NCBI RefSeq assembly: GCF_947387555.1
Contig: NZ_CANDNZ010000017.1
Coordinates: 62,001-126,000 of the forward strand
Reading direction: 5' to 3'
DNA: 64,000 bases
Origin: Thalassomonas sp. RHCl1
GTDB taxonomy: Bacteria; Pseudomonadota; Gammaproteobacteria; Enterobacterales; Alteromonadaceae
Numbering within the stretch: the first letter of the stretch is position 1; every line of letters begins with the position of its first letter. A program made the translations under genes and the position numbers. The notes under the pieces were generated by a model. That model worked only from the letters and a program-made list of their open reading frames with translations. It searched no databases and was not told the origin of the DNA. Shown in pieces: positions 7,526-16,252 of this stretch.

Positions 7526-8902
7526 TCATGCCAGGGCCTGCAGCAATTTGTCATGAAAACCGCCAAAACCGCCGTTACTCATGATCAGTACGGTATCCCC
7601 AGGCCGGGCCTGCTTGGCCACCAGTTCCACCAGTCGATCCACTTCGGTCGCCACCCGGCAGCTTTGCTGTTCGCTAAAGGCCAGTTCATTCGCCGACCAC
7701 AACACCTGCTCTGACTGCAAGATAAAGATTTCATCCGCCTTAATCAATGAAGAGGCCAACAGGTCCTTATGTATACCCTGCTTCATGGTATTGGACCTAG
7801 GCTCCAACACCGCCAATATACGCCCGTTGCCAACATGGGCACGCAAACCGTCCAGGGTTTTGGCAATGGCGGTAGGGTGATGGGCAAAATCATCATAGAC
7901 CCGGATATCGTTCACTGTGCCCCGCAGCTCTAAACGGCGCTTGGTATTGATAAACTGACCCAGGGCCTCTATCGCGACCTTGGCAGGCACACCGGCATGG
8001 CGTGCGGCGGCAATCGCCATTAAGGCATTGTCGATATTAAAGTCACCGATCAGGTCCCATTTTACCGTGCCCTGCACTTCCCCCTGCCCCTGGCTGTCAT
8101 AAAAGCGGACGATAAATTCACTGCCGTCGGCCGCTAATTTTTCGGCATGCCAGCCCGGCTGATGTTTGCTGTCTTTGATGCTAAATTCTGTCGGTGTCCA
8201 GCAGCCCATCGCCAGGGTCTCGCTAACCGCCTGCTCCGATTGCGGCGACAGGATCAAACCGTTTGACGGCACCATACGGATCAGGTGATGAAACTGGCGC
8301 TGGATATCGGCGAGATTATTGAAGATATCGGCATGATCAAATTCCATGTTATTGATCACTAAAGTACGCGGCCGGTAATGGACAAACTTAGAGCGTTTAT
8401 CAAAGAAGGCGGTATCATACTCGTCCGCCTCAATAACAAAAAATGGCGACTCACCCAGGCGCGCTGAGCTGGAGAAATTCTGCGGCACACCGCCGATCAG
8501 ATAGCCCGGCGACATATGGGCGTATTCTAAAATCCAGGTGAGCATGCTGCTAGTGGTGGTTTTACCATGGGTACCGGAAACCGCCAGCACCCAGCGGTCT
8601 TTTAAAACATTGTCCAGCAGCCACTGGGGCCCCGAGGTATAGGGAATATTGCGGTCGAGCACATACTCCACCATGGGATTTCCCCGGCTCATGGCATTGC
8701 CGACTATGACCAGATCAGGCTGATCCTGAAGGTGCTCGGGTAAATAACCTTGTTTTAATTCAATGCCCAGTTGTTCAAGCTGGGTACTCATGGGCGGATA
8801 AACATTGGCATCACAACCGGAAACCCTAAAACCCAATTGCTTGGCGATGGCGGCGATACCACCCATAAAAGTGCCGCAAATACCTAAAATATGAAGATGC
8901 AT
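7526..8902 (-). CDS. mpl: UDP-MurNAc:L-alanyl-gamma-D-glutamyl-meso-DAP ligase Mpl (458 aa)
   Basis: Recycles murein tripeptide by ligating it to UDP-N-acetylmuramate in the cytoplasm. Residues 1-20 carry the Mur ligase N-terminal Rossmann motif (HILGICGTFMGGIA), the ATP loop GTHGKTT is at residues 110-116, the Mur central domain has EADEYDTAFFDKRSKF, and the C-terminal domain starts with YDDFAHHPTAI. The EADEYD and GTHGKTT blocks match Mpl more than MurC, and length is typical (450-460). Start at 8902 fits the conserved MHLHILGICG. Confidence 0.96.
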   Translation of the reverse strand: MHLHILGICGTFMGGIAAIAKQLGFRVSGCDANVYPPMSTQLEQLGIELKQGYLPEHLQDQPDLVIVGNAMSRGNPMVEYVLDRNIPYTSGPQWLLDNVLKDRWVLAVSGTHGKTTTSSMLTWILEYAHMSPGYLIGGVPQNFSSSARLGESPFFVIEADEYDTAFFDKRSKFVHYRPRTLVINNMEFDHADIFNNLADIQRQFHHLIRMVPSNGLILSPQSEQAVSETLAMGCWTPTEFSIKDSKHQPGWHAEKLAADGSEFIVRFYDSQGQGEVQGTVKWDLIGDFNIDNALMAIAAARHAGVPAKVAIEALGQFINTKRRLELRGTVNDIRVYDDFAHHPTAIAKTLDGLRAHVGNGRILAVLEPRSNTMKQGIHKDLLASSLIKADEIFILQSEQVLWSANELAFSEQQSCRVATEVDRLVELVAKQARPGDTVLIMSNGGFGGFHDKLLQALA

Positions 8903-9021
8903 AGTACTACCAGTTTGATAAATAAAGTTTTTTCTTTTAATTTGTCAGATAACCAAATCTTGAGCCTGCCAATATACCCTACTCGGACAAATTCTTATAC
9001 AAAAACACCGCTTTCCCGGCC

Positions 9022-9040
9022 CGCCTGTCGGCGTTTTTTT
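9022..9040 (+). terminator. Short terminator-like hairpin in leader before the MOSC gene
   Basis: CGCC-TGTC-GGCG stem followed by seven T residues, on the + strand. No + strand gene lies upstream within 2 kb, so the hairpin sits in the leader of the gene starting at 9103 or ends a short unannotated transcript. Stem is only 4-5 bp. Confidence 0.4.
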
Positions 9041-9102
9041 GTTGCAATCTTAAGGTAAGTTAATCAAGATCAAGGGATATCAGACAAAATAAGGATCAGT
9101 AA

Positions 9103-11043
9103 GTGTCAGCAGCAAGCATACAGGCGATTCAGGTATATCCGATAAAATCCAGTGCAGGCATCAGCCTGTCGAGCAGCTGGATCGATGAGTTCGGCCTTTC
9201 ATTTGACCGGCGTTTTGTCCTGAGCCGGGAAAACGGCCAGTTTATTACCGGCCGCACAGATACAAAAATTTGCCTGATCCAGGCCAATATCACCGCTTCC
9301 GGGCTTATTCTCACCGCCCCCGGCATGGAGCCCCTTGTTATCCGTTATCAGGATTTTTCCCAAAATTACCGCCAGGTCACCGTCTGGAAAAGCGACATTT
9401 CAGCCTTACATTGCCGTCAGGAATATGACCTCTGGTTCAGCCGATACCTGGGTAAAGAGTGCCAGTTGTATTATTTCGGCGAAGACTCCAGGCGCACGGT
9501 AAAACGCAGAAAAGAACAAGTAGCCTTTGCCGACGGTTATCCGCTGATGATGATTTCCCGTGCTTCGCTGGATGACTTGAACCGGCGCAGCCCGGATAAT
9601 TTTACCATGGCGCATTTTCGCCCCAACCTGATCATAGAGAACTGCGAAGCTTTTGCCGAAGACACCTGGTCACGTATCCGCATCGGCGAGGTCGAGTTTG
9701 ATCTGCCCAAACCCTGTACCCGCTGTATTTTCACCACAGTCGATCCGAAAACCGGTATTAAACATCCCAAGATGGAGCCTTTAAATACCCTGAAAAGCTA
9801 CCGCCAGCTGGAAAACGGAGATGTTGCCTTTGGTTATAACCTGGTGCCCCTCAATCGCGGACAAATTGCTGTCGGGGATGAAATTTCGATACTTAAACGC
9901 CACGATGCCCCGGTTTTCACCACAGGCAAGGTAACAAGCACCCCGGTAAAAGCAACGGCGGCAAAACAGGGCAGTTTCACCCTGGTATGCCAAAAAATCG
10001 TCCAGGAAACCCATGATGTCAAAAGCTTTATCCTGACTCCGGAGCAAGGCAGTGCAAGCGACATTGCTTACCAGGCGGGCCAGCATCTGCCGATAAGCCT
10101 GACCATAGCCGGTGAAAAGGTTAATGCCACTTATACCCTGTCTTCTTCACCCACGCGCAGCGGATATTTAATGATCACGGTAAAACGCGTGCCCGGAGGC
10201 CGGGTCTCCAATTACCTGCACGATGAATTTAATGTCGGCGATAACCTGAACGCCAGGGCGCCGGGTGGCAAGTTCCATCTTAACAGCGCCGATACCAGCA
10301 AAGTGTTATTGCTTTCCGCTGGCAGCGGTATTACCCCTATGTTGTCTATGCTCAAAGCCATGACAGATCAGGCGCTGGATAACGATGTGGTGTTTTTCCA
10401 CAGCGCCCGCAGCGAACAGGACTTGATTGCAAAAGATGAAGTGGCCGCCCTGGCCCTGCACCATGGCAATTGCCGGGTCAGTTATACCCTGACCCGTTCG
10501 GCCACACCCCAGTGGACAGATTACCAGGGACACCTTACCAGCCATATGCTGGCTAAAATTCCCGATCTCAGGCAGCGCCAGGTCTTTGTTTGCGGCCCCG
10601 CCACCTTCCGGGAAAACGCCAAACAGCTGCTGTTGTCATTAGGCTTGCCGGAAAGCGCCTATCATTTCGAAAGTTTTGGCGCTCCGAAAAAATCCGGGCA
10701 GGAAAAACTGCTAGAGCCAGGTAAACAGCTAGAGCCAGGCAATCAGGCTGAGCAAGCCAAACAGCCGAAAACGGCGAAAAAAGTCAGTATCCTTTTTGAT
10801 TCCTGGGACAAGCAGGTTGAAGGCAACAATAGCGAGCCTTTGCTGGATCAGGGAGAAGCCGCCGGTTTGATCTTGCCTTATTCCTGCCGCGGCGGCATGT
10901 GCGGCAGCTGCAAGGTAAAACTGGAAAGCGGCGAAGTGGAACAGCTGGCCAGCGACGGTTTATCCGATCTCGAAAAAGAGCAGGGATATATACTGGCCTG
11001 CAGCTGTATCCCCGCCACAGACGTGGTGATCAGCCAGGGCTAG
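9103..11043 (+). CDS. MOSC domain / FNR-type flavin reductase / [2Fe-2S] ferredoxin fusion (646 aa, GTG start)
   Basis: Three modules in one chain. Residues 1-270 are the MOSC N-terminal barrel and MOSC domain (IQVYPIKSSAGISL at the start; FRPNLIIENC and PKPCTRCIFTTVDP, with the likely molybdenum-cofactor cysteine near residue 206). Residues about 285-520 are a ferredoxin-NADP reductase module: FAD motif YTLSSSP near 343, nucleotide motif AGSGITP near 406, FVCGPATF. Residues 570-646 are a plant-type [2Fe-2S] ferredoxin with ligands C595, C600, C603 and C633. YcbX/mARC proteins of the MOSC class reduce N-hydroxylated compounds with electrons from a separate reductase; here the electron chain is fused on, so it may take NAD(P)H directly. 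A linker with a repeated LEPG motif (about 527-545) joins the last two domains. The GTG start follows AAGGAT. It opens the operon that continues with the DCC protein and pxpABC. Confidence 0.88.
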   Translation: MSAASIQAIQVYPIKSSAGISLSSSWIDEFGLSFDRRFVLSRENGQFITGRTDTKICLIQANITASGLILTAPGMEPLVIRYQDFSQNYRQVTVWKSDISALHCRQEYDLWFSRYLGKECQLYYFGEDSRRTVKRRKEQVAFADGYPLMMISRASLDDLNRRSPDNFTMAHFRPNLIIENCEAFAEDTWSRIRIGEVEFDLPKPCTRCIFTTVDPKTGIKHPKMEPLNTLKSYRQLENGDVAFGYNLVPLNRGQIAVGDEISILKRHDAPVFTTGKVTSTPVKATAAKQGSFTLVCQKIVQETHDVKSFILTPEQGSASDIAYQAGQHLPISLTIAGEKVNATYTLSSSPTRSGYLMITVKRVPGGRVSNYLHDEFNVGDNLNARAPGGKFHLNSADTSKVLLLSAGSGITPMLSMLKAMTDQALDNDVVFFHSARSEQDLIAKDEVAALALHHGNCRVSYTLTRSATPQWTDYQGHLTSHMLAKIPDLRQRQVFVCGPATFRENAKQLLLSLGLPESAYHFESFGAPKKSGQEKLLEPGKQLEPGNQAEQAKQPKTAKKVSILFDSWDKQVEGNNSEPLLDQGEAAGLILPYSCRGGMCGSCKVKLESGEVEQLASDGLSDLEKEQGYILACSCIPATDVVISQG

Positions 11044-11090
11044 CCATTAAAAAACACCCCTGACAAAAGGTAAAACAACAGGAGGGACAA

Positions 11091-11468
11091 ATGTCAGCAT
11101 TATCACAATATCCGATCGTGGTGTTGTACGATGGAATTTGTCCCGCCTGCATCAAAGACAGGCAACATTACCAAAAGCTGGCGGGGCGCAAAGATGATGC
11201 CATTTTATGGCTGGACATCAACCAGCACCAAGAGATATTAAAACAATTTGCTATCAGCGAGCAGGCCGCTATGACAGAGTTACACCTGATCGTCGGTGGA
11301 AAAAAAATTGTTAAAGAGTTAGATGCCTATATCTTACTGCTCGGCCATGTCTGGTGGTTAAAACCCCTGGCCTGGTTTATCGCAATTCCCTTTATCAAGG
11401 CGCCACTGGCAAAGTATTATCATTACCGGGTGAACAAAAGGTTAACGGCAAGCGGACGAATGAAATGA
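11091..11468 (+). CDS. DCC-family thiol-disulfide oxidoreductase-like protein (125 aa)
   Basis: The N-terminus has the family signature YDGICPACIKDRQ with D14, C17 and C20, the DxxCxxC pattern of DUF393/DCC proteins, thought to be thioredoxin-like redox proteins. A hydrophobic stretch near residues 82-100 (YILLLGHVWWLKPLAWFIAIP) suggests membrane contact. A good AGGAGG site precedes the ATG at 11091. The last codons overlap the next gene as ATGA, so translation is coupled to pxpA. Target of the redox activity is not known. Confidence 0.85.
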   Translation: MSALSQYPIVVLYDGICPACIKDRQHYQKLAGRKDDAILWLDINQHQEILKQFAISEQAAMTELHLIVGGKKIVKELDAYILLLGHVWWLKPLAWFIAIPFIKAPLAKYYHYRVNKRLTASGRMK

Positions 11469-12193
11469 AATTAAATTGTGATCTCGGGGAAAGCTTCGGC
11501 TTATGGCAAAAAGGCGATGATCAGGCGATCATGCCCTATATAGACTTAGCCAATATCGCCTGCGGTTTTCATGCCTCTGATCCCCTGACCATGTTAAAAA
11601 CCGTAAAACTCGCGCTCAAGCACGAGGTCACCATAGGGGCACATCCCGGCTATCCCGATTTACTCGGTTTTGGCCGGCGCTCCATGCTTTATCCCGCCGA
11701 TGAGTTGACCGCCATCATCCACTACCAGCTCGGGGCATTACAGGCCATCTGCCACAGCGAAAATACCCGGGTAAGTTATGTCAAACCCCATGGCGCCCTG
11801 TATAACGATATGATGAATAACCTGGCGATCTTTACCTGTGTCTGCCAGGCCATAAAAAAAATCGATCCTAAGCTGCCTTTAATGATACAGGCTTTACCCG
11901 ATCCGGCGCCATATCAGCAAATCGCCGGGGAATATGGCCTTTCTTTATGGTTTGAAGCCTTTGCCGACCGCCATTATCAGGATAACGGCCTGCTGGTATC
12001 CCGCAGTGAAAGCAATGCGGTTATTCATGACAGCGAACAGGTAGTCGAGCGTTGCCGCCACTTAAAACAACACGGGCAATTACTGAGCATAAACGGCAAA
12101 CCGCTGACGTTGCAGGTGGATACTTTATGTGTGCACGGTGATAATCCGGCGGCCGTAGAGCTGGTATGTCAGTTAAGTAAATTACTCGCATGA
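11465..12193 (+). CDS. pxpA: 5-oxoprolinase subunit PxpA (LamB/YcsF family, 242 aa)
   Basis: With PxpB and PxpC it hydrolyses 5-oxoproline to glutamate using ATP, in the cytoplasm. The conserved N-terminus MKLNCDLGESFG begins at the ATG that overlaps the stop of the gene before (ATGA, 11465-11468); an upstream in-frame ATG at 11354 lies inside that gene and is ignored. Later family blocks are NIACGFHASDP, GAHPGYPDLLGFGRR, VKPHGALYNDM and the C-terminal LCVHGDNP. Length matches E. coli YbgL (244). Confidence 0.95.
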   Translation: MKLNCDLGESFGLWQKGDDQAIMPYIDLANIACGFHASDPLTMLKTVKLALKHEVTIGAHPGYPDLLGFGRRSMLYPADELTAIIHYQLGALQAICHSENTRVSYVKPHGALYNDMMNNLAIFTCVCQAIKKIDPKLPLMIQALPDPAPYQQIAGEYGLSLWFEAFADRHYQDNGLLVSRSESNAVIHDSEQVVERCRHLKQHGQLLSINGKPLTLQVDTLCVHGDNPAAVELVCQLSKLLA

Positions 12194-12927
12194 CAGAGAA
12201 AAGTTCAGCGCTTGCGCCCTTTACCGTCTCGCTGGAAGCCGTCAGTGAAAATGCCGTCTTACTGAGCTGGCCGGAAAAAATATGCCCGAAACAGCACCAA
12301 CATATTATCGCTTGCCGTGATGCCATCCACCGGCAATTAGCCGAGCTGATCATTGACAGCGTGGCCAGCTATAACACCTTAATGGTTTATTATCATTTCC
12401 AGCGCAGCGACAGCCAAGCCCTGATAAACAGGCTGAGGAAAATCATAGCACAATCCCGGGAAAACGAGCTTACCCAGGGTGAAGACACTGTACTGGAGAT
12501 CCCTGTCTATTACGGCGAACAAGCCGACTGGGATCTTTGCCAAGTGGCAGAACAAACCAGCCTGACCCCGGATGAAGTGATAGAGCTGCATCAGGCGCCA
12601 ACATACCGGGCTTATGCCCTGGGGTTTACCCCGGGATTTTGTTATCTGGGCTCGCTGATGCCTCAGTTACAGTTGCCGCGCAGGAGCAATCCCAGGGCAA
12701 GTGTGCCAAAAGGAGCGGTTGCCATCGCAGGCTTGCAAACCGCGGTTTATCCCAATGCCAGCCCCGGCGGCTGGCATATTCTCGGGCAAACCCCTTTAGC
12801 CATGTATAACATCACAACAGAGGAGTTTCATCCCCTGCTCACCCCAGGTCAGTTGGTTCGCTTTAAAGCCATCGACGCCCGAACCTTTCAAGAAATGTCG
12901 GGTGACCTGATACGGGAGGAGCAATAA
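12190..12927 (+). CDS. pxpB: 5-oxoprolinase subunit PxpB (KipI-like, 245 aa)
   Basis: Family blocks: IPVYYGEQADWDL, then YRAYALGFTPGFCYLGSL, RRSNPRASVPKGAVAIAG and ASPGGWHILGQTPL, all typical of the PxpB/KipI carboxyltransferase-like fold. Overlaps pxpA by the ATGA motif at 12190-12193 and shares a TAATG junction with pxpC, so the three subunits are translated as a coupled unit. Slightly longer than E. coli YbgJ (218), mostly at the N-terminus. Confidence 0.94.
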   Translation: MTEKSSALAPFTVSLEAVSENAVLLSWPEKICPKQHQHIIACRDAIHRQLAELIIDSVASYNTLMVYYHFQRSDSQALINRLRKIIAQSRENELTQGEDTVLEIPVYYGEQADWDLCQVAEQTSLTPDEVIELHQAPTYRAYALGFTPGFCYLGSLMPQLQLPRRSNPRASVPKGAVAIAGLQTAVYPNASPGGWHILGQTPLAMYNITTEEFHPLLTPGQLVRFKAIDARTFQEMSGDLIREEQ

Positions 12928-13958
12928 TGCCGGCGTTTAGCACAAAAACGAGCAAACCAAATAAGCTCAGGGTGCTCAAAGCCGGGGGCTTATGCTCGAT
13001 ACAGGATCTTGGCAGGCCGGGCAGCCAGCATATGGGTTTCAGTGCGGGCGGTGCTGCCGATGAGCACGCCTATTTAACCGCAAATCAGTTGCTGGGCAAT
13101 GAAGCTAATGCTGCGGCATTAGAAATCACCTTAGGTCAGCTGGTATTAAAGGCAGAATGCGACTGTACCATTGCCATTACCGGCGCAGACAGTAAAGTTT
13201 GCCTTAATGAACAACCGGTAGCGAACTGGCAGGTGTTACAGTTAAAAACCGACGATATCTTGTCTTTTTCCCTGCCGCTATCCGGCTTACACACTTACCT
13301 GGCGGTCAGCGGCGGCATTGATACGCCATTATGGTTAAGCAGCCGCTCACAAACCCTGAATGAACTCAGCCTGACTACGGCCGGAGGGAAAATCACCGCC
13401 GACAGCGAGATCCCGCTCACGGATATTTGTTTTAATCCGACCCCGGGGCAAGAGCAAAACCCACAGCAAGCAATTCAGCCAATAAAGAGAAATTACGCTA
13501 ATTTTTATCCTCCCGGAATATTAACCGCAAGGTTTATCCCCCATAAATTATGGTTTTCCCTCGAGAGCACAGCTCAGCAGCACTTTATCACCACTGAATA
13601 TAAGATAAACAGCGACAGTAACCGCATGGGGTACCGCTTAAGTTCAAGAACAAAGTTTAGCGAGAAAAATAGCGAAAAAGACAGTGAACAAAATCAAACA
13701 GAAATGACATTAACCAACAAGCTTTCCCGGGCGGTCACCTTTGGCACTATCCAGCTGCCGGATTTTAATCAACCGATCGTGCTGATGAAAGAACGGCAAA
13801 CCATAGGGGGTTACCCGGTGATCGGCGCCGTTATGCAAACCGATTTATTTCGCTTAAGTCAGAAGCGTCCGGGAGAGTTGCTGCGTTTTGTTCCCGTGAC
13901 CCTGGAGCAGGCCCGACAACAATTAACGGAATTTTACCGGCAAAGGCTCTCCCGGTGA
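12927..13958 (+). CDS. pxpC: 5-oxoprolinase subunit PxpC (KipA-like, 343 aa)
   Basis: Carries LCSIQDLGRPGSQHMGFSAG near residue 25-45, AADEHAYLTANQLLGNEANA, YLAVSGGIDTP, SDRMGYRL-like SNRMGYRLS and IGGYPVIGAVMQTDL, the usual signature sequence of PxpC. A polar insert rich in Ser, Glu and Lys (SEKNSEKDSEQNQTE, about residues 248-262) sits in a variable loop. Last gene of the operon; the next gene is on the other strand and ends 40 bp away. Confidence 0.94.
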   Translation: MPAFSTKTSKPNKLRVLKAGGLCSIQDLGRPGSQHMGFSAGGAADEHAYLTANQLLGNEANAAALEITLGQLVLKAECDCTIAITGADSKVCLNEQPVANWQVLQLKTDDILSFSLPLSGLHTYLAVSGGIDTPLWLSSRSQTLNELSLTTAGGKITADSEIPLTDICFNPTPGQEQNPQQAIQPIKRNYANFYPPGILTARFIPHKLWFSLESTAQQHFITTEYKINSDSNRMGYRLSSRTKFSEKNSEKDSEQNQTEMTLTNKLSRAVTFGTIQLPDFNQPIVLMKERQTIGGYPVIGAVMQTDLFRLSQKRPGELLRFVPVTLEQARQQLTEFYRQRLSR

Positions 13959-13997
13959 CCCGGGTAGCTGTTGCTGCGCATTTAACAGCAGAGTTGA

Positions 13998-14669
13998 TTA
14001 GCGCGGCTGTCTTATCTTACGCACGGCTAAACCGAACAGGGCAAAGGTAAGCAGGAACAGAGTTGCCGGCTCAGGCACCTCAATATCGGAAGCCTCACGA
14101 TAAAGCAGCAAATTAATCGGGCGCGGGGAAAAATTACTGTCCAGATTAGCAATGCTGCTCCAGGCTTCATACTCACTCACCCGGCCGCTGGCGGCAAATT
14201 CTGTGATACCTATGGGGTTAGTGCCGCCGGGGCCGGTTCTGCCGACGGTACTGAGATAGGCGTAATAATCCAGATTGCCGACATAGGAAGCACCAAAGGC
14301 ACCGTCTTGCCAACCGCTTAAGGTACCGCAGTTTTCCAGCGCATAATCAGCACCGGTGGAGCAGGGATTCTCTCCTTGCTGGCCGAAGGCGGCATTAATA
14401 AAATCATCATTGATGCCTGAATCGGCAATGCTCCAGCTACTGTATATGCCGCCAGAGTCAACCGCTTGCAAGGTCTCGGCATAGGTTAAATTAAAGCTGT
14501 CAAAACGCAGGTATTGCCGCCCGGTAACCGTGTTTGTTATCACTGAACCGTCGACATCGGTGGAGAGATCACCAAAACTATAAATCATTCCAGCGATGGC
14601 CGTAGACGAATTTAAATAAGTTATAAAAAATACAAAAGCCGCGGTTAGCTTACAAAAAAATAGCTGCAT
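13998..14669 (-). CDS. Secreted PEP-CTERM sorting-signal protein (223 aa)
   Basis: Residues 1-24 form a signal peptide (MQLFFCKLTAAFVFFITYLN, cleavage near STAIA), and the C-terminus ends VPEPATLFLLTFALFGLAVRKIR, the PEP motif, hydrophobic helix and basic tail recognised by exosortase. Such proteins are exported and anchored or released with extracellular polysaccharide. The mature part has a DUF1566/Lcl-like pattern (YLRFDSFNLTYAET, AYLSTVGRTGPGG, YEAWSS). The start at 14669 is chosen because AGGAAGT lies eight bases before it and a signal peptide follows; the frame stays open to 14813 but without either feature. An exosortase gene is not in this window. Confidence 0.82.
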   Translation of the reverse strand: MQLFFCKLTAAFVFFITYLNSSTAIAGMIYSFGDLSTDVDGSVITNTVTGRQYLRFDSFNLTYAETLQAVDSGGIYSSWSIADSGINDDFINAAFGQQGENPCSTGADYALENCGTLSGWQDGAFGASYVGNLDYYAYLSTVGRTGPGGTNPIGITEFAASGRVSEYEAWSSIANLDSNFSPRPINLLLYREASDIEVPEPATLFLLTFALFGLAVRKIRQPR

Positions 14670-14813
14670 ATAGACTTCCTGATAGAAAAGAATAGGAGGG
14701 TAACAAGGGCCTGAACCTGGACAATTAAACCGCAATTTTAGCTGCAAGTCCAATGAGAAAAACCGCAGTATAAACGGCCCTCGACTTAGCCACAGGGATA
14801 TTGGCTGCAGCAA

Positions 14814-15082
14814 GAGTCACTTATCCCGAAACAGTTTAAGAGAACAGGCTAAACAATTTCGCACCGGCATCCCGAATATCCGACGGATACTAAAAGCACG
14901 GGCAGAGAAAAAGCAATAACTCGATTAATGATAAAAAATGAAGGCGCTTTGATTTGTTAGCATATGCTGCCAATCAAAGCAGCGGTGAGCAGCGTAACGA
15001 CTTTAACCTAAAAACAATCCCACCTAGCCGGCAAACGAAAAACGGATTCGGCGACAGCCCTTAAGCCGATAGTTCACCCGGG
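14814..15082. other. Intergenic region, no gene seen
   Basis: Spacer between the PEP-CTERM gene and the small CPXCG gene. No convincing coding frame, terminator or repeat; it contains the promoter region of the PEP-CTERM gene, but no clear boxes. Confidence 0.4.
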
Positions 15083-15289
15083 TTAAAGTACCAGGCCGGG
15101 TTCATCGGCAAAAAACATCTGCACCTGCTGCGAATACTCATTGATTTCCATCGCCGAATGAATATTACGGCAGCAAACCGGGCACTCCTGGTAATTGCTG
15201 GCATCTGCCGTTTCCAGACCCAAAGCCAACTGTTGGTAATGACCACAATGCGGGCACTCCTGATTGATACGTTTCAGTTCATGGATCAT
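15083..15289 (-). CDS. CPXCG-motif cysteine-rich zinc-ribbon-like protein (68 aa)
   Basis: Two cysteine pairs, CPHCG at residues 12-16 and CPVCC at about 36-40, followed by NIHSAMEINEYSQQ. This is the pattern of the small CPXCG-motif family (PF14255 type), in which the second pair is normally CxVCCRPI. The four cysteines probably bind one zinc ion; the function of the family is not known. AAGGAGT lies just before the ATG. A longer-looking frame at 15061-15246 on the same strand has the wrong composition and is a shadow. Confidence 0.85.
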   Translation of the reverse strand: MIHELKRINQECPHCGHYQQLALGLETADASNYQECPVCCRNIHSAMEINEYSQQVQMFFADEPGLVL

Positions 15290-15425
15290 AACAAACTCCT
15301 TAGCGCCTGATCTGAGGGCTTCCTTCCGATCTATTCCTTATTAGTATGATGTATTTCGTGCTTTTTGCTTAATGAAGTGCTGCCGTCAGGCTAAATAGAA
15401 AAGTACTTTTTAAGGGGGAGATTGA

Positions 15426-15451
15426 AAGCCGCTTTCACAAAAAAGCGGCTT
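15426..15451. repeat. Perfect inverted repeat after the 86-aa gene
   Basis: AAGCCGCTTT and AAAGCGGCTT arms of ten bases with a short A-rich loop. On the minus strand the right arm ends in CTTTC rather than a long T-run, so as a terminator for the gene at 15488-15748 it is moderate. Confidence 0.5.
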
Positions 15452-15487
15452 GAAACCTGTCGGTCATCCTTTGAACTCAAGCAGGTG

Positions 15488-15748
15488 CTATATTGAATAT
15501 CGTAATTTTATATCCGGGTGCATATCGATTTCACCTTCGCTGTCAATGGTTGCAAAGTTTTCTCCGCAAATCATCACCACGAGACGGTTACCGCCAATGG
15601 TACGGATAAAACAAAGCTCATAATCACATTCAGCTAAGGATCTGACAGCAAATTTTTGCGCCAGGTTCAGCTGCTGCCAGATGGCATGGCTTTCAACCGG
15701 ACGTAATTTACGATGGATACTTGATGAGATTTTTCTGAAAATATTCAT
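15488..15748 (-). CDS. Hypothetical protein (86 aa)
   Basis: Starts MNIFRKISSSIHRKLRP, a basic amphipathic N-terminus, then a compact domain with alternating hydrophobic residues (YELCFIRTIGGNRLVVMICG) and an acidic C-terminus. No signal peptide or membrane span; no family recognised. Codon use resembles the neighbouring genes, and a hairpin follows the stop, which supports a real gene. Confidence 0.6.
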   Translation of the reverse strand: MNIFRKISSSIHRKLRPVESHAIWQQLNLAQKFAVRSLAECDYELCFIRTIGGNRLVVMICGENFATIDSEGEIDMHPDIKLRYSI

Positions 15749-16252
15749 TTATATACTCGTAAAATTCCGTGTTAGACCATTAAGGCCGTTTAAAACTATC
15801 ATTTTTAATGAGCCATATAAAAAAAGGCGAGTCAGATGAGGTGGATTGTATAACAAACTTCTTACAACTAACTTGACTGGTAAATGCATAATCTATTCCC
15901 TTAGATAAAACACTATTTTTTTCATAACGATAGAACAAAAGGTTAAATAATACTAGTTATCATTAAAAGATAACTGTAAAAGTTATAGACAACCTATTAG
16001 CAGAATAATTCAACTATATCAGTCTTTACCCGGACAAAATGCTGCTTTTTTAGATAAAAACCAGGAAAAATCCTTCTTGCTGTAACCCGGACCCGCAATC
16101 AGATAAACATCTATTGCATTCACATTATCAGCTCGCAATAAAAATGTTTAGTTATTGTTAATATTCCGTTGATTATTTGAGCGTAACTCTCTAACATCAG
16201 TATTATTCAGCCAATTGGATAATGCCAAAATTAATTTTATAAAAGGATTTAT
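15749..16252. other. Intergenic region, AT-rich, no gene seen
   Basis: About 500 bp between divergent genes. It is AT-rich with runs such as TTATTGTTAATATTCCG near 16155 that could be promoter DNA for the secreted protein at 16253, but I see no defined operator, terminator or coding frame. Confidence 0.4.

Noticed and set aside
15061-15246. 61-codon leftward frame overlapping the CPXCG gene
   Set aside because: Same strand, different frame, with no conserved motif; the CPXCG frame carries the cysteine pattern.
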